Part shown: piece by piece, positions 1 through 6,158 of the stretch
How positions within the stretch are numbered: position 1 is the first letter of the stretch
How the letters are laid out: the number at the start of each line of letters is the position of its first letter
DNA from: Candidatus Gastranaerophilales bacterium
Lineage (GTDB): Bacteria > Cyanobacteriota > Vampirovibrionia > Gastranaerophilales > Gastranaerophilaceae
NCBI GenBank assembly: GCA_021205645.1
Contig: JAJPXE010000052.1
Span: forward strand, 1-7,509
Length of the DNA stretch: 7,509 bases
Reading direction: 5' to 3'
Notes under the pieces: generated by a model
Databases searched by the model: none
Seen by the model: only the letters and a program-made list of their open reading frames with translations
What the model was told of the DNA's origin: nothing
Made by a program: the position numbers and the translations under genes

Positions 1-977
1 GTACTAGCACAGGCTGCTGCACAACCTGCAATATAAGGGAATGGTGCTATTATTATAGCAGGTCCTTTTGATGCTAATTTTGATGAGGTTTTTGACCATT
101 TAGAAAACTTATTCTGTCCCCATTTTGCTTTTTTACATACTGTTTTTTTGTATGTGTGATTGCCTTTCAGATTACTGAAATGTATTCTGTCAGAATTAAT
201 CCTTATTATCCCTGCATTCATAGGTTGTGTGTATCCGTTTATTTCGGCGGAAATAATCCTGAATGCAACAAGTCCGCCGTTACAGGACATTTGCGGTTTG
301 TGAGAATCGATTACTTTTGCGGTGAGTTTTGTCCTTGCGGGAATTTTAAAATAAGGAGTATAAATTTCCTGTGTTGTTAAAAATGTTATTTTTTGTCCAG
401 CATACAGGTAATCTGTTATCTTTGATGTGTTAACCGCTCTTATTTGAGTGCCTTTTGACAGTTTTACGTGACGATAATTAACTTTTGACGTAGCTTTTTT
501 TGAGGCATTATATGAAACTGAAGATTTGTTTTTTGATGAAGTTATGATAACGGGTTTTGATTTAACAATTGTTTCATCAATTATTAAATCTCCGATTTTG
601 ATGTCAGAACATGGAATAATTGCATTTTCATCAGGACATTTGCCTGAATATTTAGTATTAATGGGTGCTGTTGTGGAACTGCCGGCTTTTGACGGCAGAG
701 CCGGTACGGCAGGCAGAACTGTTTTTTGTATAACCTGCGTTGATACAGGTGTTTGCGGAATATTTTCCGTATTTTTCTTCTCCTCTGTCTGAGTTGAATT
801 ATCAATTTGTTTCAGTGTTGTGTTTTTTTGCTGGATTGACTTTTCACGGGTGTAATTTTTTCTGGATTTATCATTCACTGTTGTATCTAAATCAAGCGAA
901 TATACAGGCATTAAAAACAATGCCTGCACAATACAGAAAATTATTAAAGCTTTAAACCTGTTCAGCAAGATATTCAT
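1..977 (-). CDS. Secreted hypothetical protein, C-terminus cut by window edge
   Basis: An uninterrupted minus-strand frame runs from ATG at 977 to the left edge (325 codons, no stop), so the 3' end is missing. The N-terminus is a classical signal peptide: Asn/Arg/Lys residues 2-9, a hydrophobic stretch at about 10-23, and likely cleavage after PVYS (residue 27). Residues 28-110 form a polar linker rich in Thr, Ser, Gln, Lys and Pro. Residues about 170-262 look like a compact beta domain containing KGTQIRA, AGQKITF, IPARTKLTAKVID and a GGLVAFRI strand. This pattern of a GT turn, a GQ strand and an IP-x-x-T-x-L strand loosely resembles VirB10/TrbI C-terminal domains; that is inference only. Residues 306-325 are hydrophobic with two Cys, possibly a membrane or hairpin segment. 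The start overlaps the gltA 3' end by 26 nt and has no clear Shine-Dalgarno, which suggests translation coupled to gltA. ATG at 911 is an alternative but would lose the signal peptide. Exported envelope protein; function unknown. Confidence 0.75.
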   Translation of the reverse strand, partial: MNILLNRFKALIIFCIVQALFLMPVYSLDLDTTVNDKSRKNYTREKSIQQKNTTLKQIDNSTQTEEKKNTENIPQTPVSTQVIQKTVLPAVPALPSKAGSSTTAPINTKYSGKCPDENAIIPCSDIKIGDLIIDETIVKSKPVIITSSKNKSSVSYNASKKATSKVNYRHVKLSKGTQIRAVNTSKITDYLYAGQKITFLTTQEIYTPYFKIPARTKLTAKVIDSHKPQMSCNGGLVAFRIISAEINGYTQPMNAGIIRINSDRIHFSNLKGNHTYKKTVCKKAKWGQNKFSKWSKTSSKLASKGPAIIIAPFPYIAGCAAACAS

Positions 978-2325
978 TGATAGCTTTAGCCGCTTTTTTA
1001 CCTGCACCCATTGCATTTATGGCATTAGATGTTCCGACCGGTGCAACATCTCCGCCTGCATAAATCTTTGGAACTGACGTTTCACGTGTTTCTTCATCTA
1101 CAGTAAAATACCCTCTTTTATCGGTAACAAAATCTATTCCATCATTGTGTGCAGATGATTGGATAATAGGGTTTGGTCCTGTTCCGAGTGCTACAATAAC
1201 CGTATCAACATCAAGTGTAACATATTTGCCTGTTCCGACAGGTTTACATCTACCTGTTTCATCAGGTTCGCCTAACTCACAGATTTCAAACTTCATACCT
1301 GCCACATAACCTTCGTTATTCAGGATTTCAACAGGTGCATGCAAAAACTTGAATATTACACCCTCTTCTTTAGCATGCCTGATTTCTTCCAGACGTGCGG
1401 GAAGTTCTTTTTCTGTTCTGCGGTATGCAATATAAACTTCTTTAAACCCGACTCTGACAGATGTTCTTGCGGCATCCATAGCAACATTTCCGCCGCCTAT
1501 AACAGCAGCTTTTTTACCGACCTTAAGCGGGGTTGCCGTTGTTTCATCATTAGCCTGCATTAGATTAACACGGGTTAAAAACTCGTTTGCTGAAAATACA
1601 CCGTTCAGATTCTCACCTGGAATTTTCATCATTTTTGGAAGTCCTGCTCCGGAACAAATGAATATTGCATCAAAACCATCATCTTTCAGTTGTTTAAGCG
1701 TTATAGATTTTCCTACAATGACATTCTTTTTAAACTCTACTCCCATAGCTTTAAGATTGTTTATTTCTTTATCAAGAACTGTTCTCGGGAGCCTGAATGG
1801 AGGAATACCGTATCTTAGTACCCCGCCGAGTTTGTGAAGTGCCTCAAATACAACAACTTCATGACCTGCTTTTCTTAAATCGGAAGCGGCAGTGATACCG
1901 GCACAACCTGAACCTACCACTGCAACTTTTTTGCCTGACGGTTTTATCTCAATATTTTTAGCGTTTGTATTGTCGCCGACATATCGTTCTAATGCTCCGA
2001 TAGCAACAGCCTCACCTTTAATCCCTAAAACGCATTTACCCTCGCACTGGCGCTCCTGCGGGCATACGCGGCCGCATACTGAGGGAAGCATACTTGTTTG
2101 ACGGATAATCTCTCCTGCTTTTTCTAAATTACCCTTTTTAACCTGCTGTATAAAATCCGGTATCTGAATATTTACGGGACAGCCTTTTACACATCCCGGA
2201 TTTTTACAATTCAGGCATCTTGATGCCTCATTTGTTGCCTGTTCTGCCGTAAAATTTTCTTCTACTGACTCAAAATTACTTCTGCGCTTAATTTTATCCT
2301 GTTCTGCCGGATGTTGACGCTCCAT
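952..2325 (-). CDS. gltA: NADPH-dependent glutamate synthase, homotetrameric GltA type (GltD-like Fe-S flavoprotein)
   Basis: This cytosolic Fe-S flavoenzyme transfers electrons between NAD(P)H and a partner or substrate; the family is annotated as glutamate synthase (2-oxoglutarate plus glutamine to glutamate). Numbered from the start used here (457 aa), the N-terminal double cluster has C37, C40, C45, C49 and C84, C88, C94, C98 (SRCLNCKNPGC and SVCGRVCPQERQCEGKC). The FAD Rossmann motif is VGSGCAG at about 137-143, the NAD(P)H motif is IGGGNVA at about 276-282, and the C-terminal FAD motif is GGDVAPVGTSNAINAMGAGK. Length is normal for the family. ATG at 2325 is preferred because GGGAG (2333-2337) lies 7 nt upstream; an in-frame ATG at 2346 has no good ribosome site. 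No large GltB subunit is present, so a role as a related oxidoreductase subunit (NfnB/SudB type) cannot be excluded. The secreted-protein gene overlaps its 3' end. Confidence 0.92.
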   Translation of the reverse strand: MERQHPAEQDKIKRRSNFESVEENFTAEQATNEASRCLNCKNPGCVKGCPVNIQIPDFIQQVKKGNLEKAGEIIRQTSMLPSVCGRVCPQERQCEGKCVLGIKGEAVAIGALERYVGDNTNAKNIEIKPSGKKVAVVGSGCAGITAASDLRKAGHEVVVFEALHKLGGVLRYGIPPFRLPRTVLDKEINNLKAMGVEFKKNVIVGKSITLKQLKDDGFDAIFICSGAGLPKMMKIPGENLNGVFSANEFLTRVNLMQANDETTATPLKVGKKAAVIGGGNVAMDAARTSVRVGFKEVYIAYRRTEKELPARLEEIRHAKEEGVIFKFLHAPVEILNNEGYVAGMKFEICELGEPDETGRCKPVGTGKYVTLDVDTVIVALGTGPNPIIQSSAHNDGIDFVTDKRGYFTVDEETRETSVPKIYAGGDVAPVGTSNAINAMGAGKKAAKAINEYLAEQV

Positions 2326-2332
2326 ATTTATA

Positions 2333-2337
2333 CTCCC
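2333..2337 (-). promoter_or_regulatory. Ribosome binding site deciding the gltA start
   Basis: On the minus strand GGGAG lies 7 nt before ATG at 2325. It falls inside the longer reading from ATG 2346, whose own upstream sequence (AATAAGAATTA) is poor. The site therefore favours the shorter 457-residue protein. Confidence 0.6.
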
Positions 2338-2373
2338 ATTATTCATTAATTCTTATTGCAACTGTTATATTAT

Positions 2374-2401
2374 TTTATATCAAACATCTGTTAAAATGCA
2401 A
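2374..2401 (-). promoter_or_regulatory. Candidate sigma-70 type promoter for gltA
   Basis: Read on the minus strand, a TTGCAT box (2396-2401) and a TATAAA box (2374-2379) are separated by 16 nt. They would start transcription about 35-45 nt upstream of the gltA start. The -35 matches the consensus only in TTG, and the region is very AT-rich, so chance matches are likely. Confidence 0.35.
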
Positions 2402-2570
2402 TTTTATGTAAATAGAATGTTAACCGTACTGTTTTATGAAAATCATTTAATTACACTATCTCATGAATAACCACAACTATGCAAACACAAAAATTACAGG
2501 TTAAAGTTTCTATTACAATAAGTAAGTGTACCATCTAATATTTACCCCTTTTTAATTTTTCCGCAAACTC

Positions 2571-2587
2571 TAAAGTTATAAACTTTA
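2571..2587. repeat. Perfect 7-bp inverted repeat, candidate operator of nifUS
   Basis: TAAAGTT-ATA-AACTTTA is a perfect dyad with a 3-nt centre, ending 2 nt before the predicted -35 of nifU. The position suits a regulator binding next to RNA polymerase. It does not match an IscR or Fur site that I recognise. In AT-rich DNA a 7-bp dyad can arise by chance. Confidence 0.4.
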
Positions 2588-2589
2588 AA

Positions 2590-2618
2590 TTGGTTATTAC
2601 ATTTTTTTAGGATAAAAT
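2590..2618 (+). promoter_or_regulatory. Candidate promoter of nifU-nifS
   Basis: A TTGGTT box (2590-2595) and a TAAAAT box (2613-2618) are separated by 17 nt. This gives a short leader ahead of the strong ribosome site AAAGGAGGG (2627-2635). The -10 matches the consensus at five of six bases, the -35 only in TTG. Confidence 0.45.
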
Positions 2619-2638
2619 GTATATAAAAGGAGGGTATT

Positions 2639-3460
2639 ATGTGGAAATATTCAGACAAGGTAATGGATCACTACAGGCACCCTAGAAATGTAGGTAAAAT
2701 TGATGATGCGGATGTAATTGGAGAGGCCGGTTCACTTGCCTGCGGCGATTCTTTGAAACTGTATCTTAAAATCAAAGACGGTGTTGTAACCGATGCGAAA
2801 TTTCAAACATTCGGCTGCGGTTCTGCTGTGGCAAGTTCAAGTATTCTGACAGAAATGGTTATAGGAAAACCGGTTGAAGAAGTCAGAAAAATAACCAATG
2901 CCGATATAGCACGTGAATTGGACGGACTTCCGCCAGAAAAAATGCACTGTTCGGTTATGGGACACGAAGCACTCGAAGATGCTCTAAAAAAATATTATGA
3001 TGAAGAAATCGAGTTTGAAATCCCGTCCGGTACACAATCAAGGATTATCTGCACATGTTTTAACGTAACGGAAGATATTATCAAACAAGAAATAGAACAG
3101 AATAATCTCACAACCGTTGAAGAAGTAACCAACTATACTAAAGCAGGCGGTGCCTGCGGAAAATGTAAATCAACAATACAATCAATTATTGATAAATATG
3201 CGAAAACAAATGATAAACCGAAATTATCACCGGCTCAGCTAATTTTAAAAATCAATAAAGTAATAGAAAATGTAATTGCACCGGAACTGCAAAAAGACGG
3301 CGGCGACATTGAATTGATTGATATAGACGGAAATAAAGTATATGTAAAACTACAGGGCAGATGTTCATCTTGCAAAAACTCCGTGCTTACAATAAAATCG
3401 TTTGTGGAAACGTCACTGAGAGATAAAGTCAGTTCGGAAATAGAGGTCATACAGATATAA
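2639..3460 (+). CDS. nifU: Fe-S cluster assembly scaffold protein NifU
   Basis: NifU receives sulfur from NifS and builds transient Fe-S clusters that are passed to apo-enzymes in the cytosol. All three domains of full-length NifU are present in 273 residues. The N-terminal IscU-like scaffold (1-125) starts with the typical MWKYSDKVMDHY and has C35 (in ACGD), C60 (FGCGSA) and C104 (MHCSV). The central BFD-like domain (about 135-185), which holds a permanent [2Fe-2S] cluster, has C138, C140, C173 and C176 (CTC and CGKC). The C-terminal Nfu domain (about 200-273) has the CSSC pair C242/C245. AGGAGG sits 6 nt ahead of the start, making it unambiguous. The stop overlaps the nifS start. Nothing in the window indicates nitrogen fixation; housekeeping NifU of this type occurs in non-fixing anaerobes and epsilonproteobacteria. 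Confidence 0.97.
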   Translation: MWKYSDKVMDHYRHPRNVGKIDDADVIGEAGSLACGDSLKLYLKIKDGVVTDAKFQTFGCGSAVASSSILTEMVIGKPVEEVRKITNADIARELDGLPPEKMHCSVMGHEALEDALKKYYDEEIEFEIPSGTQSRIICTCFNVTEDIIKQEIEQNNLTTVEEVTNYTKAGGACGKCKSTIQSIIDKYAKTNDKPKLSPAQLILKINKVIENVIAPELQKDGGDIELIDIDGNKVYVKLQGRCSSCKNSVLTIKSFVETSLRDKVSSEIEVIQI

Positions 3461-4647
3461 TGGTTATTTATTTAGATAATAACGCAACCACAAAAGTTGA
3501 TGATAAAGTATTAGAAGCAATGCTTCCGTATCTCAAAGAAGAGTATGCAAACCCTTCAAGTATGTACGGGTTCAGTATAAATTCCGCCAATGCAATAACC
3601 GATGCACGTGTAAAAATGAAAGAGTTTTTAGGTGCAAACTCTGAAAAAGAGATTATTTTTACTTCGTGCGGTTCTGAAAGTGCAAACACCGCAATAAAAG
3701 GAGCTTTATCTTACAACAAGGGTAAACATATTATAACCACAAAAGTTGAACATCCCTGTGTTTTAAATACTTATAAATCACTTGAAAAACAGGGATACAA
3801 AGTTGATTATATCGGTGTAAATGCTAACGGCGAACTGGATTTAGAAGAATTAAAAGAAAAAATAACAGATGATACCGCACTTGTGTCTGTGATGTGGGCA
3901 AACAATGAAACCGGCGTAATATTTCCTGTTAAAAAAATCGGTGAAATTATAAAGTCCAAAAACAGTCATACGTTATATTTTGTTGATGCCGTGCAGGCAG
4001 CCGGCAAGATTGATATGGACGTAAAATCAAGTAATATAGATATGTTAGGAGTTTCAGGACATAAGTTTCATGCTCCGAAAGGTATTGGTGCTTTGTATGT
4101 TAAATCCAGTGTAATGCTTCCTCCGCTAATCAACGGCGGACATCAGGAAAGAGGTCACCGTGCCGGAACTGAAAATGTACCTTACATTGTCGGTATGGGG
4201 CTGGCTGCTCAAATTGCAAAAGAAAACCTTAATTATGAACTTAAAGAAGTCAAAAGACTTCGGGATAAACTCGAGACAGGGATTTTGAAGAACGTGTTCA
4301 ATGCACGGCTTAATTCATCTATTTCAAATCGTGTACCAAATACAACAAATATAGGGTTTGAATATATAGAAGGTGAGTTGATACTTCTTCATTTGAGTGA
4401 TTTAGGAATATGTGCAAGTTCCGGCAGTGCCTGCACATCAGGCTCACTGGAGCCGAGCCATGTTTTGCGCGCCATGGGAACACCGTTTACATCGCTGCAC
4501 GGCAGTATAAGGTTTAGCTTGAGCAGATTCACAACAGATGATGAAATAGATTATGTACTCAAACATATCAAAAATGTTATAGAAGAAATTACTGCAATTT
4601 CACCGTATCAGGACGAATTGGAACATCTACGCAAATCGAGAATATAA
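3460..4647 (+). CDS. nifS: Cysteine desulfurase NifS
   Basis: This PLP-dependent enzyme converts cysteine to alanine and holds the sulfur as a persulfide for NifU. The 395-residue protein has the expected landmarks: start YLDNNATTKVD, ANPSSMYGFS substrate region, H98 (KVEHPC), D176 and Q179 (FVDAVQAAGK), PLP lysine K202 (SGHKFHAPKG), RGHRAGTENV at about 231-240, and catalytic C325 in SSGSACTSGSLEPSHV. K202 and C325 fall at the same positions as in Azotobacter vinelandii NifS, and the long SACTSG loop places it in the NifS/IscS class rather than SufS. Its ATG shares one base with the nifU stop (TAATG). No strong ribosome site lies close by, so translation is probably coupled to nifU. Length is normal and no residue is missing. 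Confidence 0.97.
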   Translation: MVIYLDNNATTKVDDKVLEAMLPYLKEEYANPSSMYGFSINSANAITDARVKMKEFLGANSEKEIIFTSCGSESANTAIKGALSYNKGKHIITTKVEHPCVLNTYKSLEKQGYKVDYIGVNANGELDLEELKEKITDDTALVSVMWANNETGVIFPVKKIGEIIKSKNSHTLYFVDAVQAAGKIDMDVKSSNIDMLGVSGHKFHAPKGIGALYVKSSVMLPPLINGGHQERGHRAGTENVPYIVGMGLAAQIAKENLNYELKEVKRLRDKLETGILKNVFNARLNSSISNRVPNTTNIGFEYIEGELILLHLSDLGICASSGSACTSGSLEPSHVLRAMGTPFTSLHGSIRFSLSRFTTDDEIDYVLKHIKNVIEEITAISPYQDELEHLRKSRI

Positions 4648-4658
4648 ATTATTTCAAT

Positions 4659-4690
4659 GGATAATTCATAGGTTAATCTATCCTGTTTTT
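4659..4690 (+). terminator. Weak candidate terminator after nifS
   Basis: A GGATA/TATCC stem (4659-4663 with 4679-4683) with a 15-nt loop is followed by TGTTTTT. The stem is short and the loop long, so the structure is marginal. It lies where a terminator is expected, 11 nt past the nifS stop, and overlaps the end of the convergent gene. Confidence 0.25.
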
Positions 4691-5156
4691 ATGATTTCTT
4701 CGTATTTCGGCTAAAACAATCCCTTACCGATTGACAAAAACCTTTTACTTTTGGATTTTCGGAGATTTGTTTATATTTATCCTTTATCCAATCAATACCG
4801 TTCTTAATCTTCTCATTTTGAGCTAATTTGTTATATTTATCGGTGCAAAAGTCTTTTATTTTTTTCCAGAAACCGTTTTCCTTAAACTTATTGAACGTAT
4901 CTTTTACGGTTTTAACAGCATTGTCTTTGAAATTTTTAAGCTTGTCCGAATGTAAAAATTCTGATACACTGCCCGCTTTTTCCTTTATCCATTTAAAAAC
5001 GCTGTTATTTTTCAGCCCTGACACACGATTATTCAATGCCATATACAACCCGTCGCCGGTATTCCTTGCCGCATTCGGTGTTGCATAACAATTTCCGGCA
5101 TTTCTAACCGCATTTCTGCCGCTGTCCATTATTGTTCTAATTCCTGAAATTTTCAT
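4689..5156 (-). CDS. Lysine-rich repeat-containing hypothetical protein
   Basis: I do not recognise this 155-residue protein. Residues 1-50 are rich in Asn, Arg and Gly (SGRNAVRNAGN, NAARNTGDG). From about 53 onward it is a run of amphipathic, lysine-rich helices built from a degenerate repeat: an aromatic/Trp-Ile-Lys-acidic block (W56, W97, W123) followed 13-19 residues later by a K-x-K-N/G block (K72, K116, K136). There is no signal peptide or membrane segment. The strong positive charge could suit nucleic acid or membrane-surface binding, but that is speculation. ATG at 5156 is chosen because AAAGG lies 9 nt upstream; ATG at 5162, two codons earlier, is only 3 nt from the same site. It converges on nifS and diverges from the gene at 5321. 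Confidence 0.7.
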   Translation of the reverse strand: MKISGIRTIMDSGRNAVRNAGNCYATPNAARNTGDGLYMALNNRVSGLKNNSVFKWIKEKAGSVSEFLHSDKLKNFKDNAVKTVKDTFNKFKENGFWKKIKDFCTDKYNKLAQNEKIKNGIDWIKDKYKQISENPKVKGFCQSVRDCFSRNTKKS

Positions 5157-5216
5157 AAACATTAACCTTTATAAAATACTACACTTACATATATAAAAAC
5201 AAATTCATTAGACGAA

Positions 5217-5245
5217 TTGCCTGTTATTGTGTAACGAAATGTAAC
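5217..5245 (+). promoter_or_regulatory. Candidate promoter for the cysteine-free protein gene
   Basis: TTGCCT (5217-5222) and TGTAAC (5240-5245) have 17-nt spacing; each matches the consensus at four of six positions. The inverted repeat at 5224-5250 covers the spacer and -10, where a bound repressor would block polymerase. This would leave a leader of about 70 nt. Confidence 0.3.
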
Positions 5246-5250
5246 AATAA
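5224..5250. repeat. 27-bp inverted repeat in a divergent promoter region
   Basis: TTATTGT (5224-5230) and ACAATAA (5244-5250) are perfect 7-bp arms around a 13-nt centre, which itself contains GTAAC twice (5231-5235 and 5241-5245). The arms are centred about 20 bp, or two helical turns, apart, as expected for a dimeric regulator. The site lies between the divergent genes starting at 5156 and 5321. Confidence 0.45.
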
Positions 5251-5320
5251 GAACAAAAAGGTTAAAGAATTAATCAAAATCGCCGTCATGCATGACACAG
5301 GAACAAAAAAGGATTTAATA

Positions 5321-6019
5321 ATGGGTTTATCATCATCGCAATCACGATTGCTTAATTTAACGGCAAGAGTGCACCAAATTGAATATAAAGCTCAAAAACT
5401 TGAAGCAATGAAATTGCAGATGGCGAATGAATCCAGCCGTGTATATGATGAATATCAGGAAGCATTAGATGCAACAAAAGTACAGGTAAAATCATTAACT
5501 ACAGACGGTTCTATCACATATCTTGATATTAACAGCTATTCAGAATTAACAGGTGCCGGTTACAGATTATATTATATAACCGAATCAAACGGTGTGACTA
5601 CTTATAACGAATTTGTGGAAGGAAGCAATAATGTTACTGCTGACGGAACAGTCAATGTATCTAAATTAACAAGTGAAATACTTACAAACTTAATAAATTC
5701 GGGTACATTTGTTCTTGCAAAAAGATCTTCATCAGGCAGCATCTCATCTTCCAGTGATGATTTTACTGATTTTGTTGAGAATGAACTGACAAGCGTTTCA
5801 ACAGATACAGGTTTAAGAGAAGTTTCTGATGAAACTAACTTGAAAAAAGCAGAAGCTAAATATGAAGCTGACATGAAAAAAATCGATAATAAAGATACAA
5901 AGTATGATACGGATTTAGCAGCTCTTGAAACAGAAAGAAGTGCTCTTACTGACGAAATGGAAACATTAAAAACAGTTGCAAGTGATAACGTTGAAAGAAC
6001 ATTTAAACTCTTCTCGTAA
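5321..6019 (+). CDS. Hypothetical protein with MGLSSSQ N-terminus and helix-beta-helix layout
   Basis: This 232-residue protein contains no Cys, Trp or Pro. Residues 1-58 form a long amphipathic helix starting MGLSSSQSRLLNLTARVHQIEYK. Residues about 62-135 are a Thr/Ser/Tyr-rich, probably beta domain (YRLYYITESNG, GTFVLAKR). Residues 136-147 are a Ser-rich linker. Residues about 168-228 form a second charged coiled coil ending in VERTFKLFS. Paired terminal helices around a variable middle, with no Cys, Trp or signal peptide, recall flagellin-like or type III-secreted filament and tip proteins, but no flagellar or secretion gene is nearby. I recall similar N-termini in uncharacterised proteins of Melainabacteria-like genomes. 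ATG at 5321 is chosen because AAGGA lies 7 nt upstream and the family N-terminus begins there; an upstream ATG at 5288 adds 11 residues without support. A strong terminator follows. Confidence 0.8.
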   Translation: MGLSSSQSRLLNLTARVHQIEYKAQKLEAMKLQMANESSRVYDEYQEALDATKVQVKSLTTDGSITYLDINSYSELTGAGYRLYYITESNGVTTYNEFVEGSNNVTADGTVNVSKLTSEILTNLINSGTFVLAKRSSSGSISSSSDDFTDFVENELTSVSTDTGLREVSDETNLKKAEAKYEADMKKIDNKDTKYDTDLAALETERSALTDEMETLKTVASDNVERTFKLFS

Positions 6020-6072
6020 TCATAAACAATTTTTCCAAAATATATAATTTTCCCTATAATTTTTCACACACG

Positions 6073-6104
6073 CCGCTTTTGAAAAAAAGTGGTTTTTTCT
6101 TTTT
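6073..6104 (+). terminator. Intrinsic terminator of the cysteine-free protein gene
   Basis: An 8-bp stem, CCGCTTTT (6073-6080) with AAAAGTGG (6085-6092) including one G-U pair, closes on a GAAA tetraloop. It is followed directly by TTTTTTCTTTTT. It lies 53 nt after the stop at 6019. The opposite strand has no U tract, so it acts on plus-strand transcripts only. Confidence 0.85.
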
Positions 6105-6158
6105 GAGGATGCGGAATATATAAAATATACCGAATCGGACTTATTCTCTTAACTGTTT

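Larger units (their letters stand above)
2326..2638. other. Divergent intergenic region between gltA and nifU
   Basis: These roughly 310 bases carry no convincing coding frame or RNA gene. They hold the candidate gltA promoter on the left, and the inverted repeat, promoter and ribosome site of nifU on the right. The stretch at about 2402-2560 is AT-rich and shows nothing else I can name. Confidence 0.6.

Noticed and set aside
156..955. Several small plus-strand open frames (156-380, 526-792, 740-955) and a minus-strand one at 584-805
   Set aside because: They lie in other frames over the long signal-peptide-bearing minus-strand gene at 1-977, lack ribosome sites, and have Cys- and Phe-rich compositions typical of antisense shadows.
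2326..2346. Seven-codon N-terminal extension of gltA from ATG 2346
   Set aside because: No ribosome site precedes it, while GGGAG at good spacing precedes ATG 2325. The family N-terminus does not need the extension.
2639..4647. Reading nifU-nifS as evidence of nitrogen fixation
   Set aside because: No nitrogenase or cofactor gene accompanies them, and full-length NifU with NifS is known as a general Fe-S system in non-fixing bacteria.
5231..5245. NtcA-type (GTA-N8-TAC) or FNR/CRP-type site within the 27-bp repeat
   Set aside because: The required TAC half, and the TTGAT/ATCAA or TGTGA/TCACA halves, are absent, so I report only the dyad itself.
5288..5320. Upstream start of the cysteine-free protein at ATG 5288
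   Set aside because: The extra residues MHDTGTKKDLI have no ribosome site, and the AAGGA site lies inside this stretch, directing initiation at ATG 5321.
6073..6104. Bidirectional terminator also ending the adaptor gene
   Set aside because: On the minus strand the hairpin is followed by GCGTGTGTG rather than a T tract, so it is supported only for plus-strand transcripts.
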